A DNA stretch of 64,000 nucleotides from Streptomyces sp. MA5143a (GTDB lineage: Bacteria; Actinomycetota; Actinomycetes; Streptomycetales; Streptomycetaceae), in NCBI RefSeq assembly GCF_900290235.1, contig NZ_OLMK01000009.1, positions 62,001-126,000 on the forward strand, written 5' to 3'. Shown here piece by piece: positions 16,915 to 31,752 of this stretch; positions within the stretch are counted from its first letter, which is position 1, and every line of letters starts with the position of its first letter. The position numbers and the translations under genes were made by a program. The notes below the pieces were generated by a model. That model was given only the letters and a program-made list of their open reading frames with translations. It did no database searches and had not been told where the DNA came from.

Positions 16915-16941
16915 CGATCACCCTCGTTTTGCCAGAGCGCC

Positions 16942-17086
16942 ATACCTCCGATGTATAGAGGCATCTGGTCATCTGTATGCGGACGCCCAGGCGTCGAGGG
17001 CCAGTAAATGTACGGGTCATCGGATGAAGCCAGGTGAGAACTCTGGACAAGCGCGACCGTGATGCCTCTTAATACATCCGATGTCC
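16942..17086 (+). promoter_or_regulatory. Three repeats with core TCCGATG upstream of the fucosidase gene
   Basis: ATACCTCCGATGTAT (16942-16956) and ATACATCCGATGTCC (17072-17086) share 12 of 15 positions, and CATCGGATG (17018-17026) is the same core in the opposite orientation. ACATC-C-GATGT in the last copy is an inverted repeat. They sit in the 285-base gap before the fucosidase gene and look like operator sites for a sugar-responsive regulator. Confidence 0.4.
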
Positions 17087-17199
17087 AACGAGGTCACTTT
17101 GAGCTCGGCTGGGCACGCGCCGCCGCAGTCCGCTGTCGGTGTTGTGCACAGACAAGCGGCCAGCACCCCCGTGTCCCTCGCATCGCCAGGAGCCGCACC

Positions 17200-19017
17200 A
17201 TGTCCTCCGCCCCGCTCAGCAGACGTTCCCTGATCAAGGCCGCCGCCCTCGCCGGCGGTGCAGTGGCATTCGGTCTTCCGCAGGCTCTGTGGCCCGCGAC
17301 CGCCGAGGCCTACACCATGTCCTCGAAGATGGACTGGTGGTACCAGGCCCGCTTCGGGATGTTCATCCACTTCGGGTCATACTCGCACCTCGGTCAGGGC
17401 GAGTGGGCCTTCAGCTCGGGCTGGACCAAGTCCGACTGGCAGACGCAGGTCACCCAGGGGTTCAACCCGGTCAGCTTCAACGCCACCCAGATCGCCGATC
17501 TGGCCAAGAACGCCGGCATGAAGTACATCGTGATCACCGCCAAGCACCACGAGGGCTTCGGCATGTGGGACTCCAACGTCCCCAGCTTCACCGACACCAC
17601 CGGCACCAAGCTGTACAACCTGCACGACTACATCGGCTTCCAGCGGGACCTGCTGGGCGAGCTGAAGGCCGCGTGCGACGCCCGGGGCATCAAGTTCTGC
17701 CTCTACTACTCGATCATGGACTGGAACCACCCCTCGCAGACCATCGACAGCCACTTCTCCACCATGTCGTCGATGACCGCCCGCACCAACTACATCAACG
17801 ACATGAAGGCCCAGCTGACAGAGCTGATGAACGCCTACAACCCGGCCCTGCTGTGGTTCGACGGCGACTGGTGCGGCAACCCCTCCACGCCCACCCTCAC
17901 CGACTGGTGGACCCAGGCCGACGGCCAGAGCCTGTACAACTGGCTGACCCAGACCTGGCCGAACGTCATCGTCAACGAACGCGTCAAGCGTGACCACGGC
18001 CTGGGCGACTACGCGGTCGCGGAGTTCGGCTTCCCCAGCGCGCCGATGGACCGGCAGTGGGAGTACTGCGCCACCATGAACGGCGCATGGGGCTACAACA
18101 AGTGGTTCAACGATTACAAATCGACCCAGTACTTCATCCAGGAGTTGGTCACCTGCGTCTCCCGGGACGGCAACTACCTGCTCAACATCGGCCCCGACGG
18201 CGGCTTCAACGCCGACGGCACCGCGAACGACGGCCACGTCACCCAGGGATCCCTGAACATTCTGAACGGCCTCGCCTCCTGGATGGCGACCAACTCCGAC
18301 AGCGTCCACGGCACCAGCGGCAGCCCCTTCGCCACCGAGCCTTCCTGGGGCAGGATCACCAAGAAGAGCGGCAAGCTCTTCGCCCACGTCTTCACCTGGC
18401 CCACGAACGGCACTCTGCAGATCCCCGCCGTGTACAACACGATCAATCGCATCTACCTGATGAACAACCCCTCCGTCTCGCTCAGCTACTCGGTCAGCGG
18501 CGGCCAGATCAACGTCCAGGTGCCCACGAGCGCGCCCGACGCGAACGACTCCGTGGTCTGCGTCGAGGTCAACGGCATGCCGGCCGTCCTCGCGGGCGGC
18601 GTCTACACGTTCGTCTGCGCCCAGAGCGGCAAGGCCCTCGACAACGCCAACACCACCGCCGACGGCAACCAGGTCGTCCAGTGGACCCTCAACAGCGGCC
18701 CCACCCAGCAGTGGAAGGTCACCGACCTGGGCCACGGCTACTACAAGCTGGTCTCCGTCCGCAGCGGCAAGGCACTCGACAACAACAACAGCACCTCCGA
18801 CAACACGACAGTGGTGCAGCGGACCGACAACAGCAGCTGGCAGTGGCAGCAGCAGTGGGCCGTCACCTCGGTCGGCAACGGCAAATACCACCTCGTCAAC
18901 CGGGCCAGCGGCAAGGCGCTGGACAACGCCAACACCACCAGTGAGGGCAACCCGGTCATCCAGTGGACCTCCAACACCGGCACCCCGCAGATCTGGAACG
19001 CGACCAAGGTCGGCTGA
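17200..19017 (+). CDS. Secreted GH29 alpha-L-fucosidase with C-terminal ricin-type lectin domain (CBM13)
   Basis: 605 aa from ATG 17200, with CAGGAG upstream. The N-terminus has a twin-arginine signal (SRRSLIKAAALAGG) with a TAEA cleavage region. The GH29 barrel (about 40-370) has RFGMFIHFG, KHHEGF and LLWFDGDW; Asp221 in the last motif fits the catalytic nucleophile. Residues about 467-605 form a beta-trefoil with three lectin repeats carrying QxW-type motifs (VVQW, QQWAV, VIQW). It should release L-fucose from glycans outside the cell, with the lectin binding the substrate. Three operator-like repeats precede it and a perfect 14-base hairpin follows, so it is a monocistronic gene. Confidence 0.93.
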   Translation: MSSAPLSRRSLIKAAALAGGAVAFGLPQALWPATAEAYTMSSKMDWWYQARFGMFIHFGSYSHLGQGEWAFSSGWTKSDWQTQVTQGFNPVSFNATQIADLAKNAGMKYIVITAKHHEGFGMWDSNVPSFTDTTGTKLYNLHDYIGFQRDLLGELKAACDARGIKFCLYYSIMDWNHPSQTIDSHFSTMSSMTARTNYINDMKAQLTELMNAYNPALLWFDGDWCGNPSTPTLTDWWTQADGQSLYNWLTQTWPNVIVNERVKRDHGLGDYAVAEFGFPSAPMDRQWEYCATMNGAWGYNKWFNDYKSTQYFIQELVTCVSRDGNYLLNIGPDGGFNADGTANDGHVTQGSLNILNGLASWMATNSDSVHGTSGSPFATEPSWGRITKKSGKLFAHVFTWPTNGTLQIPAVYNTINRIYLMNNPSVSLSYSVSGGQINVQVPTSAPDANDSVVCVEVNGMPAVLAGGVYTFVCAQSGKALDNANTTADGNQVVQWTLNSGPTQQWKVTDLGHGYYKLVSVRSGKALDNNNSTSDNTTVVQRTDNSSWQWQQQWAVTSVGNGKYHLVNRASGKALDNANTTSEGNPVIQWTSNTGTPQIWNATKVG

Positions 19018-19035
19018 GCACCCCGCACCATGACT

Positions 19036-19069
19036 GACCGGGCCGGTCGGGACCGCGACCGGCCCGGTC
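19036..19069. terminator. Strong hairpin terminator after the fucosidase gene
   Basis: A perfect 14-base stem (GACCGGGCCGGTCG / CGACCGGCCCGGTC) with a 6-base loop lies 19 bases after the stop codon. Confidence 0.75.
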
Positions 19070-19513
19070 GGTGCGCCCCGAGCGGCGGCCCCACCCGGCT
19101 GTCACATCGAGGCCGACGACCTGGGCACCTACGTCGTGAAGCTCCCACGCGCTCCCCAGGACTGCCGAGACTCCTGTCATAGGCACGCTGAGTGACAGTC
19201 ACGGCGACAGACCGACGTCCGGTGCTCCGTAGGATCGCGGGCTGCTCCGGGTGCTGCCGGCCGCGTTCACGCGGGAGGTCGCTCGCCCGCACCGATACGC
19301 CGCTCAGCGTGACCTGTGCGAACGGCGGTCCGGGCGGCGTGGGCTTCGGCACGCGCCGCGAACAGGTCCACGTGGGCAATCGGAGGGAAACCGGTTCGGC
19401 CCACAGGGCGGTCGGGAGGGTATCCAGAAGTTCGCCAGTGCCGATGCACGACGCTGTAGTTCTCGCGTGGCTGATTCGGGGTGTGCGCACAAGGGCATGG
19501 AAGGGCAACCGTC
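19070..19513. other. Intergenic region upstream of the first NRPS gene
   Basis: 444 bases without a convincing gene. It must hold the promoter of the PchF-type NRPS. A weak candidate is TTCGCC-18-TGTAGT ending near 19457. I found no copy here of the TetR-type palindrome or the SARP-type repeat seen elsewhere in the cluster. Confidence 0.35.
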
Positions 19514-25005
<5,492 letters not shown>

Positions 25006-25009
<4 letters not shown>

Positions 25010-26190
25010 GCGGCGAAGCGCCCCTGATCGGCATTCTCGGCGGGTACGGGGCGGTCGGCGCGGCCGCTGCCCGCGCCCTCGCGGCGGAGGGAGAGTTCCG
25101 GCTCCGGATCGGCGGCCGGAACTCCGAGGCGGCGGCGCGCTGCGCCGCCGCCCTCGGCGGGCCGGCCGAGGTGAGGGAGGTCGACGCCCGGTCCGACGCG
25201 AGCCTCGAACGGTTCGCCCAGGGCTGTGACGTGCTGCTCCACTGCGCGGGCCCTGCCTATGAGCTGGCCGGCCGCCCCCGCCGGGCAGCGGCCGCCGCGG
25301 GGGCCGACTACGTTGACGTCATGGACGGCTGCGGTCCCGGCCCCGCCCCGGCGGGCGAACGTACGGCGATCCTGTCGGCCGGGCTCGCGCCAGGCCTGTC
25401 GGGGCTGCTGCCCCGGCTCCTGGCGGACGAGTGGCACCCTCAGGGGGCCGCTCGGTTCACCGGGTACTACGTCTCGCTCGGTGCGTTCACCCGGACCGGT
25501 GCCATCGACTACCTGCTCAGCCTGGACCGTGGATACGGTACGCCGCGCGCTCAGTGGCGAGACGGGCGTGTGGTGCACGGCGCCCTGCGAGGGGTGGAGG
25601 AGCGCGTGGTGGCGGGCGTGCCGCACCCGGTCACCGCGTACCCCTATCTCACCCAGGAGCTGGTGGGCCAGGCCCGCGCCCTGGGACTGGCAGAGGCCCG
25701 CTGGTACAACGCTTTCGACGGCAGCCATCTGCTTGCCGCGCTGAACCGCTACCGCGTCGGCGACGACCGGGCGGGCGATCTGGAGGCACAGGCCGACGGC
25801 GTGGTGCGGGCCAGCACGCTCGACGCCCTGGGCCGATCCCCCTACCACGTGCTGTGTGGCGTGCTCGAGTTCTCGGGGCCCGATGGCGCCCCGGTGCGGC
25901 GCTGGGCGGTGATCCGCGGCGAGGACGGCTCGGCGATGACCGGCGTGGTGGGCGCGGTCGCGGCCCGGGAGGTGGCCCGGGGACGGGTCCCCCGTGGTGT
26001 GCACCGGGCGGCACAGTTGCTGTCGGCCCGAGGCGTCCTGGACGCGCTGCGGCGGCACCTGCCCGGCACGGTCGTCACCCTCGGCGGGGGAACGCCGGGC
26101 GACGGTCTCGCCTGCGACGGGCCTTCCGCCGGCGTACGTGCCGGGGACGCCGCCCCGGCCGACCTCGTCATGGAGGAAGGCGTGCTCTGA
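25006..26190 (+). CDS. pchK: PchK-type thiazolinyl imine reductase (copy 1)
   Basis: 394 aa. A GTG start overlaps the NRPS stop codon (GTGA), so it is coupled to the PchF-type NRPS. The N-terminal Rossmann motif ILGGYGAVGAAAARAL and IGGRN segment fit a saccharopine-dehydrogenase-like NADPH reductase. Family knowledge: PchK of the enantiopyochelin pathway reduces one thiazoline ring to thiazolidine on the assembly line. Segments likely to line the active site are present here (GAFTRTGAIDYL, WYNAFDGSH), whereas they are altered in the second copy at 39609-40790. This copy is therefore the better candidate for the essential reductase. Published work on the S. venezuelae cluster, as I recall it, found only one of two PchK homologues necessary. 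Confidence 0.85.
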
Positions 26191-26209
26191 CATGTCCCAG
26201 GAGAGGGAC

Positions 26210-26243
26210 GACGGCGTGGCGGGCTTCCGGCCCGCACGCCGTC
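26210..26243. terminator. Bidirectional hairpin between convergent genes
   Basis: GACGGCGTGGCGGGC pairs with GCCCGCACGCCGTC (one bulged base) around a TTCCG loop, between the reductase and radical-SAM genes. Confidence 0.65.
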
Positions 26244-26262
26244 ATCTCGGTGGTCAGTGACG

Positions 26263-27867
26263 TCAGACCGGATCGCACATCAACTGCTGGCCTACCGGGG
26301 CGAGTTCGACGCCGAAGTCCTTCAGCCGGTGGAGGTTGTCACGGATGACCGCGGCTCCCTCGTCCAGGTCGGTGTAGTCGACAGGAGCCATGCCCACCCG
26401 CTCCAGGCACTTCTCCACCGCGATGTTCGTCGAGTGGTCGTGGCGGGGCATCAGCCAGTGCTGGTAGTCGTGCTGCCAGAGACTGAGCACCGCCTTGTCG
26501 TTGGTGAGCCGAACCTTGTCGAGGGTCTCCTTCTGCAACTGCGCGGCCTGCGCGCTGTTCATGCCGAGGTGGGACCAGGGCGAGGCGGGATCGGTCGGGT
26601 CGTCCGCGACGATCTGCAGTTCCTCCCGGTCCTGCCAGAGCGGCATGGTCTCGTCGGTGATGGAGAACTTGGACAGCGCGTAGTGCCCGGAGTACTCCTG
26701 GAGGAGGTAGTCCTGTGTGTCCTGGAACATTCCGGGGTCCTCGCCCGGGTACCCGACGATGAAGAGGCCGTAGTACGACAGCCCGCTCTGACTGAGCAGT
26801 TCGACGGCCCGGCGGTTCTGCTTCACCGAGACCCGCTTGCTCATCCTCTTCAGCGTGCCGTCGTTCATCGACTCGAAACCGATGTGCAGCTGGAAGCAGT
26901 GCGAGGCCTTGAGGCCTGCCACAAGCTCCGCCGAGTTGAGCGTGTTGGCGCGGCTGAACCCCTCCCACCTTGGCACACCCGAATCCGGGAGGATTTCCAG
27001 CAGTCGGCGCAGTCGGGTCGGCGGAATGGTGAAGGTCGAATCCATCGCCGAGATGATGTCCGCGCCGTTCTGGTCGGCATAGGCGATCCAGTCGTCACGA
27101 ATCTTCTCGGCGGATTTGAATCGCCATTTGGGTGAAGCGGCGGGGAACGAACAGAATTTGCAGTCGAACGGACAGCCCCGCATGGACTCGTAGGGAACGA
27201 TCGGCTGGTTGCCGAGCACGCGCGGCGAGGGGAAGTCGTCGATGTCGACGTACTCGGTGGGGTTGATGCGGATGTTGTCCCCGTCGCGCCACACGAGGTT
27301 CGGTACGGAGCTCAGTTCGCCTCGACCCGCCAGGGCGTCCAGGGTCTTGGGCAGGGCGATCTCACCGTCGCCGCGGACCACCGCGACGATCTCCGGGAAG
27401 TCGCGCATGGTCTGCATGAACTTGAGGTTGGTGAACTGTCCGCCGGCCACGATCCGCGTTCCGGGGAGGTTCTCCCGCACCCATCGGACGGCCGAGCCCA
27501 GGATGGGGCCGTTCCAGATGTACGTGGTCGACAGGAGTACCACGTCCACGTCGCTCTCGGGCGCCTTCGCGCGCCCCTCCCACACGTCGGCCAGGTCGAG
27601 GCGCTGGAAGCTGTGGCCGCTGTTCTCCAGGATCGACACAAGGGTGACCGTTGTGAGATGCGGTGTTGTGGTCGAACGGGGCCTGAGCAGGGCGTACTCC
27701 CGCCCGTGCTGGGTGAAGGCGAGCCGCCCCAGATCCAGGTTCGCTCTTCCGGCCCTGCGGAGCATTTCCCTGGCCGCATCGGACGGATTCGCCGTGAAAA
27801 GCGATCCCTCCAGATAGGGCGAATTGAGGTTTGCGGGCCCGAGCCCGCTCAGAAGTAGAAAGCGCAC
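26263..27867 (-). CDS. Cobalamin-dependent (type B) radical-SAM C-methyltransferase
   Basis: 534 aa if it starts at GTG 27867 (VRFLLLSG), which has GGGAGAG 9 bases upstream; ATG 27885 is a longer option without a good binding site. The N-terminal half is a B12-binding-like Rossmann region (VDVVLLSTTYIWNG, RIVAGGQFTN). The radical-SAM domain has the iron-sulfur motif C232-PFD-C236-KF-C239, then SFPAASPKW. Type B enzymes use methylcobalamin and SAM to methylate unactivated carbons. In the S. venezuelae watasemycin pathway a homologue methylates the thiazoline ring of thiazostatin as the last step; the same role is inferred here. It is convergent with the reductase gene and divergent from the ABC operon. 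Confidence 0.88.
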   Translation of the reverse strand: MRFLLLSGLGPANLNSPYLEGSLFTANPSDAAREMLRRAGRANLDLGRLAFTQHGREYALLRPRSTTTPHLTTVTLVSILENSGHSFQRLDLADVWEGRAKAPESDVDVVLLSTTYIWNGPILGSAVRWVRENLPGTRIVAGGQFTNLKFMQTMRDFPEIVAVVRGDGEIALPKTLDALAGRGELSSVPNLVWRDGDNIRINPTEYVDIDDFPSPRVLGNQPIVPYESMRGCPFDCKFCSFPAASPKWRFKSAEKIRDDWIAYADQNGADIISAMDSTFTIPPTRLRRLLEILPDSGVPRWEGFSRANTLNSAELVAGLKASHCFQLHIGFESMNDGTLKRMSKRVSVKQNRRAVELLSQSGLSYYGLFIVGYPGEDPGMFQDTQDYLLQEYSGHYALSKFSITDETMPLWQDREELQIVADDPTDPASPWSHLGMNSAQAAQLQKETLDKVRLTNDKAVLSLWQHDYQHWLMPRHDHSTNIAVEKCLERVGMAPVDYTDLDEGAAVIRDNLHRLKDFGVELAPVGQQLMCDPV

Positions 27868-28050
27868 GCGTCTCAGCTCTCCCATGGTGAGGTCATGGCC
27901 GCCGCTGACGGGGCCCACGCGATCGTTTCAGGCCACTTCTGGGCATCGTCTGGACGGATTCTCCGCGCGGTGAATCTGCCGTCGGAGTACGCGCCGAGGG
28001 CCCAGGAGGTGGCCCGAGGGTGCTTCTCGTGACGCTTGCGAGGCCCGTTC

Positions 28051-28062
28051 TTATACGTGTAA
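28051..28062. promoter_or_regulatory. TetR-type operator candidate (site A) between radical-SAM and ABC genes
   Basis: TTATACGTGTAA is a near-perfect palindrome in the 288-base divergent promoter region. Its reverse complement, TTACACGTATAA, matches 11 of 12 bases of a site at 41610-41621 upstream of a TetR gene. The following AGTTATTGAC also resembles AGTTATTGTAC next to that second site. Confidence 0.55.
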
Positions 28063-28155
28063 AGTTATTGACGTCTTCATGGATCTTGCCGTCCGGTCGT
28101 GGCAGTGCTGCCCGCTCCCGGGCCGGACGGCCGCGCCCGAAAGGTGGGGAATCCC

Positions 28156-29997
28156 ATGGCCACGGCAGAGGGTCTGCACAGCCGTGCCGACGGCGGGGAG
28201 GTGGTCGACGGCGACGCAGCCGACAGCGATCCGGGCGGTCCGGCCGCGACCTCCAGGCAGGTACTCCTGCGATTGCTCCGCCCCTACCGCACCAGCCTCG
28301 TCGCCGTCTTCGTCCTCCAGATCGTCAGCTCTCTCGCCGGGCTCGCACCGCTGATCGCAGTGGTCGAACTCGGCCGTGTGCTGCTCACGCCCGGTCCGGT
28401 GGACCACGACGCGGCCTGGCCGGCCGTCTGGATCGGCGTCGCCGGTCTGCTCGTCCGCGTCGTGCTCGCCGCGGCATCCGGCGGCATCGCGCATCTCGTC
28501 GACGGACGGCTCCAGCTGTCGTTGCGGCGGCTGCTCGCCGAGCGTCTGGGCAAGGTGCCGCTCGGCTGGTACTCCCGTCGCAGCTCCGGCGAGATCAACG
28601 GTGTGGTGCAGGGCGACGTCGACCAACTGCACCACCTGATCGCCCACGCGCCCGTCGAGGCCACCTCCGCCGTCGTCGTCCCGCTCGCCTCGTTCGTGTA
28701 CCTCGCCTGGGTGGACTGGCGTCTGACCCTCGTCGCGCTCGTGCCGGTCCTCCTCGGCCTGTTGCTCCAGCGCCTCCTTCAGAGCGAGGACCGGCAGCGC
28801 GAAGGCCGCAAGATGGGTGAGGCCATGGGGCGTATCGGCGCCGCCTCCGTGGAGTTCGTCGAAGGCATCTCGGTCGTCAAAACCTTCGGCGGCGGCGGGC
28901 AGGCACACCGGCGTTACCGCAAGGCCGCCGACGACTTCGCCGACTTCTTCCTCACCTACGTGGCCGGCGCCGCCGGCCTCGCTTCGCTGGCCGCGCTGGT
29001 CCTCTCCCCGCCGTTCGTCCTGCTGCTCGTCTTCGCGGGCGGTACGGCCCTGATTGCCGCCGACGCCATGCCGCCCGCCGACCTGCTGCCGTTCCCGCTG
29101 CTCGCCGTCGCGCTGACCGCGCCCATCGCCGCGCTCGGCCACGGCCTGGACAACGTGCACGCCGCCGAGCGGTCCGCCGAGCGGATCCGGGCGATGCTGA
29201 ACGTACCGCCGCTGCCGGAGCCAGCCAGTCCGGCTGAACCGCACGGCGACCGTGTGGAGTTCCGTGGCGTCGGATTCGCCTACGACTCCGGCCGCCCAGT
29301 GCTACAGGGCATCGACCTGGTCCTCGAACCGGGCACCACCACGGCGCTCGTCGGCCCCTCGGGAGCCGGAAAGTCCACTCTGGCCCAACTGGTCCCGCGT
29401 TTCTCCGATCCGACCAGCGGTACCGTGCTTCTCGGTGGTGTCGACGTGCGCGCCATCGCGAGCGAGCAGTTGTACCGCCATGTCTCGTTCGTCCTTCAGG
29501 ACGTCCGGCTGCTGCGCGCCGGCATCGCCGAGAACATCGCCCTTGCCGTGCCGGAGGCTGACCGCGCCGCCGTCGAGCGGGCGGCACGCGCCGCGGGCAT
29601 CCATGAGCGCATCCAGGAGATGCCCCGCGGATACGACTCCGTGATCGGCGAAGACGTGGGTCTCTCCGGTGGTGAGGCACAGCGCCTGTCCATCGCCAGG
29701 GCCCTGCTCGTGGACGCCCCTGTGCTCGTCCTCGACGAGGCCATGTCCTTCGCCGATGCCAAGACCGAGGCCGAGATCCGCGCCGCCCTCGGGAACCTCG
29801 TCCGGGGCCGTACACAACTGGTGATCGCCCACCGTCTGGAGACCGTCGCCCGGGCCGACCGGATCGTCGTCCTGGAGGGCGGGCGGATTGTGGAGAGCGG
29901 TACCTACCGCGAACTGCTCGACATGAACGGGAAGTTCGCCGCCATGTGGCGTGCCCAGCGCGCGCGTGCCGGCCAGAAGAGGGAGATCCACCGATGA
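28156..29997 (+). CDS. ABC half-transporter (TMD-NBD), YbtP/YbtQ/PchH type
   Basis: 613 aa from ATG 28156 (AAGGTGGGGA upstream). Six membrane helices (about 45-330) precede a nucleotide-binding domain with Walker A GPSGAGKST, signature LSGGEAQRLSIAR and Walker B VLVLDEA. The D-loop region reads LDEAMSFAD instead of the usual LDEATSALD. Half-transporters of this exporter-like fold come in pairs in yersiniabactin and pyochelin clusters and move the siderophore or its iron complex across the cytoplasmic membrane. The stop codon overlaps the start of the next half-transporter (ATGA), so a heterodimer is expected. A palindromic operator candidate lies about 95 bases upstream. Confidence 0.9.
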   Translation: MATAEGLHSRADGGEVVDGDAADSDPGGPAATSRQVLLRLLRPYRTSLVAVFVLQIVSSLAGLAPLIAVVELGRVLLTPGPVDHDAAWPAVWIGVAGLLVRVVLAAASGGIAHLVDGRLQLSLRRLLAERLGKVPLGWYSRRSSGEINGVVQGDVDQLHHLIAHAPVEATSAVVVPLASFVYLAWVDWRLTLVALVPVLLGLLLQRLLQSEDRQREGRKMGEAMGRIGAASVEFVEGISVVKTFGGGGQAHRRYRKAADDFADFFLTYVAGAAGLASLAALVLSPPFVLLLVFAGGTALIAADAMPPADLLPFPLLAVALTAPIAALGHGLDNVHAAERSAERIRAMLNVPPLPEPASPAEPHGDRVEFRGVGFAYDSGRPVLQGIDLVLEPGTTTALVGPSGAGKSTLAQLVPRFSDPTSGTVLLGGVDVRAIASEQLYRHVSFVLQDVRLLRAGIAENIALAVPEADRAAVERAARAAGIHERIQEMPRGYDSVIGEDVGLSGGEAQRLSIARALLVDAPVLVLDEAMSFADAKTEAEIRAALGNLVRGRTQLVIAHRLETVARADRIVVLEGGRIVESGTYRELLDMNGKFAAMWRAQRARAGQKREIHR

Positions 29998-31703
29998 TCA
30001 GGCTGCTGCTCCGGGTCCTGGGTGAGCGGCACTCGGGTCCCCTGCGCCGTACGGTCGCGCTGATGTCGGTCTGCGCCGTCGTGGAGGGCCTGTCCTACGC
30101 ACTGCTCATTCCGCTGCTGCGGACCCTGCTCGACGGCGACGCGCAGGACGCCTGGCCATGGCTCGCCGCCTTCGCCGTGGCCGTTCTCGTCACCTCGGTG
30201 CTCGGCTACTTCAGCGACAAGTCCGGGTTCCGCACCGGCGGTGAGCTTTCCCGAGGCCTGCACCACCGTCTCGGCGACCATCTCGCCGGACTGCCGCTCG
30301 GCTGGTTCACCCGCGGCCGGGTCGGGGACGTCTCCGGGCTCACCAGTCGGAGCGTGATGGAGGTCATGTCGGTACCGGCCCACCGACTGAGGCCCCTGAT
30401 CAACGCTACGTTGATCCCGCTGTCCGTGGTTGTGGTGCTCTTCTTCTTCGACTGGCGCCTAGCCCTCGCAGGTCTCGTCGCCGTACCTGTCATCACCGGC
30501 GTGCAGCGCTGGACCTCGAAGGCCACCGCACGCCAGGACGCCGAGCGGGCACGCAGCAGCGACGAGGCCGCCGGCCGCGTCGTGGAGTTCGTCCGCGCCC
30601 AGCCGGTGCTGCGCGCCGGCGGCCGTACGGGTGAGCGCTTCGGCCTCCTGGACGACGCCCTGCACCAGCAGTGGCGCAGCGGCCGGCGCGCGGCCCTCAG
30701 CGGCGTGCCCGGCATGCTCGGTCTCACCTTCTCCGTGCAGGCCGTTTTCACCGCCGTCCTCGCCCTCGGCGTCTACCTGACGCTGGACGGGAGCCTCGGC
30801 GCCCCGGAACTGCTGGCGATCATGGTTCTGGCGGCGCGCTGCGTCGAACCCTTGTTGTCCCTCGCCGACCTGGGCGGCATCATGCGCGTCTCCCGAGGCG
30901 AACTGGAGCGCATCGATGCCGTCCTGACCGAGCCCCCGCTGCCGCGCGCCGAGCGGCCGGCGATCCCGGCCCACGACGGAGTCGAGCTGACGGAGGTCAG
31001 TTTCCAGCGCGGCGACCGCCGTGTGCTCGACGGGCTCTCCCTGAAGGCCGAGCCGGGCCGACGAGTCGCTGTCGTCGGATCGTCGGGCGCCGGCAAGAGC
31101 ACGCTGCTTCAGCTCGTCGCCCGCTTCCACGACGTCGACTCCGGTGTGGTGCGTCTCGGCGGTGTGGACGTACGGGACATCGACAGCGAGGAGCTGATGT
31201 CCCGGCTGTCCATGGTCTTCCAGGACGTCTACCTCTTCGAGGGCACCATCGAGGACAACGTCCGGGTCGGCCGGCCCGACGCCACAGCCGAGGAAGTGCG
31301 GGCCGCGGCCGTCGCGGCGTCCCTGGACGAGGTGGTCGACCGGCTTCCCGACGGCTGGGACACCCAGGTCGGGGAGGGCGGCGCCGCGCTGTCCGGAGGC
31401 GAGCGGCAGCGGGTCTCCATCGCCCGGGCCCTGCTGAAGGACGCCCCGGTGCTGCTGCTCGACGAGGCCACCTCGGCCCTCGACCCGGAGAGCGAGGCAT
31501 CCGTCCAGGAAGGCCTCGACCGGCTCATGGCGGGCCGTACGGTCATCATGGTCGCCCACCGCCTCAGCACGGTCGAGAACGCCGATCTGATCGTCTTCCT
31601 GGAGGACGGCCGCATCGTGGAGCAGGGCACCCACGAGGAACTCGTCCTGCACGGCGGCCGTTACGCCGAATTCTGGAGAATCGCCGCCCACGCGGCGGCA
31701 TGA
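29994..31703 (+). CDS. ABC half-transporter (TMD-NBD), partner of the upstream gene
   Basis: 569 aa from ATG 29994, overlapping the previous stop codon by 4 bases. A membrane domain (about 1-300) precedes the nucleotide-binding domain: Walker A GSSGAGKST, LSGGERQRVSIAR, LLLDEATSALD and a switch His in VAHRLSTV. All ATPase motifs are canonical, unlike the AMSFAD segment of its partner, so the pair may have unequal ATP sites. It is likely the second half of the siderophore transporter, in line with YbtP/YbtQ. The NRPS gene starts 49 bases downstream. Confidence 0.9.
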   Translation: MIRLLLRVLGERHSGPLRRTVALMSVCAVVEGLSYALLIPLLRTLLDGDAQDAWPWLAAFAVAVLVTSVLGYFSDKSGFRTGGELSRGLHHRLGDHLAGLPLGWFTRGRVGDVSGLTSRSVMEVMSVPAHRLRPLINATLIPLSVVVVLFFFDWRLALAGLVAVPVITGVQRWTSKATARQDAERARSSDEAAGRVVEFVRAQPVLRAGGRTGERFGLLDDALHQQWRSGRRAALSGVPGMLGLTFSVQAVFTAVLALGVYLTLDGSLGAPELLAIMVLAARCVEPLLSLADLGGIMRVSRGELERIDAVLTEPPLPRAERPAIPAHDGVELTEVSFQRGDRRVLDGLSLKAEPGRRVAVVGSSGAGKSTLLQLVARFHDVDSGVVRLGGVDVRDIDSEELMSRLSMVFQDVYLFEGTIEDNVRVGRPDATAEEVRAAAVAASLDEVVDRLPDGWDTQVGEGGAALSGGERQRVSIARALLKDAPVLLLDEATSALDPESEASVQEGLDRLMAGRTVIMVAHRLSTVENADLIVFLEDGRIVEQGTHEELVLHGGRYAEFWRIAAHAAA

Positions 31704-31752
31704 AGCACGATGACGAGTGCTCGCTCGTCGGACACGACACACGGGGGTAGGG

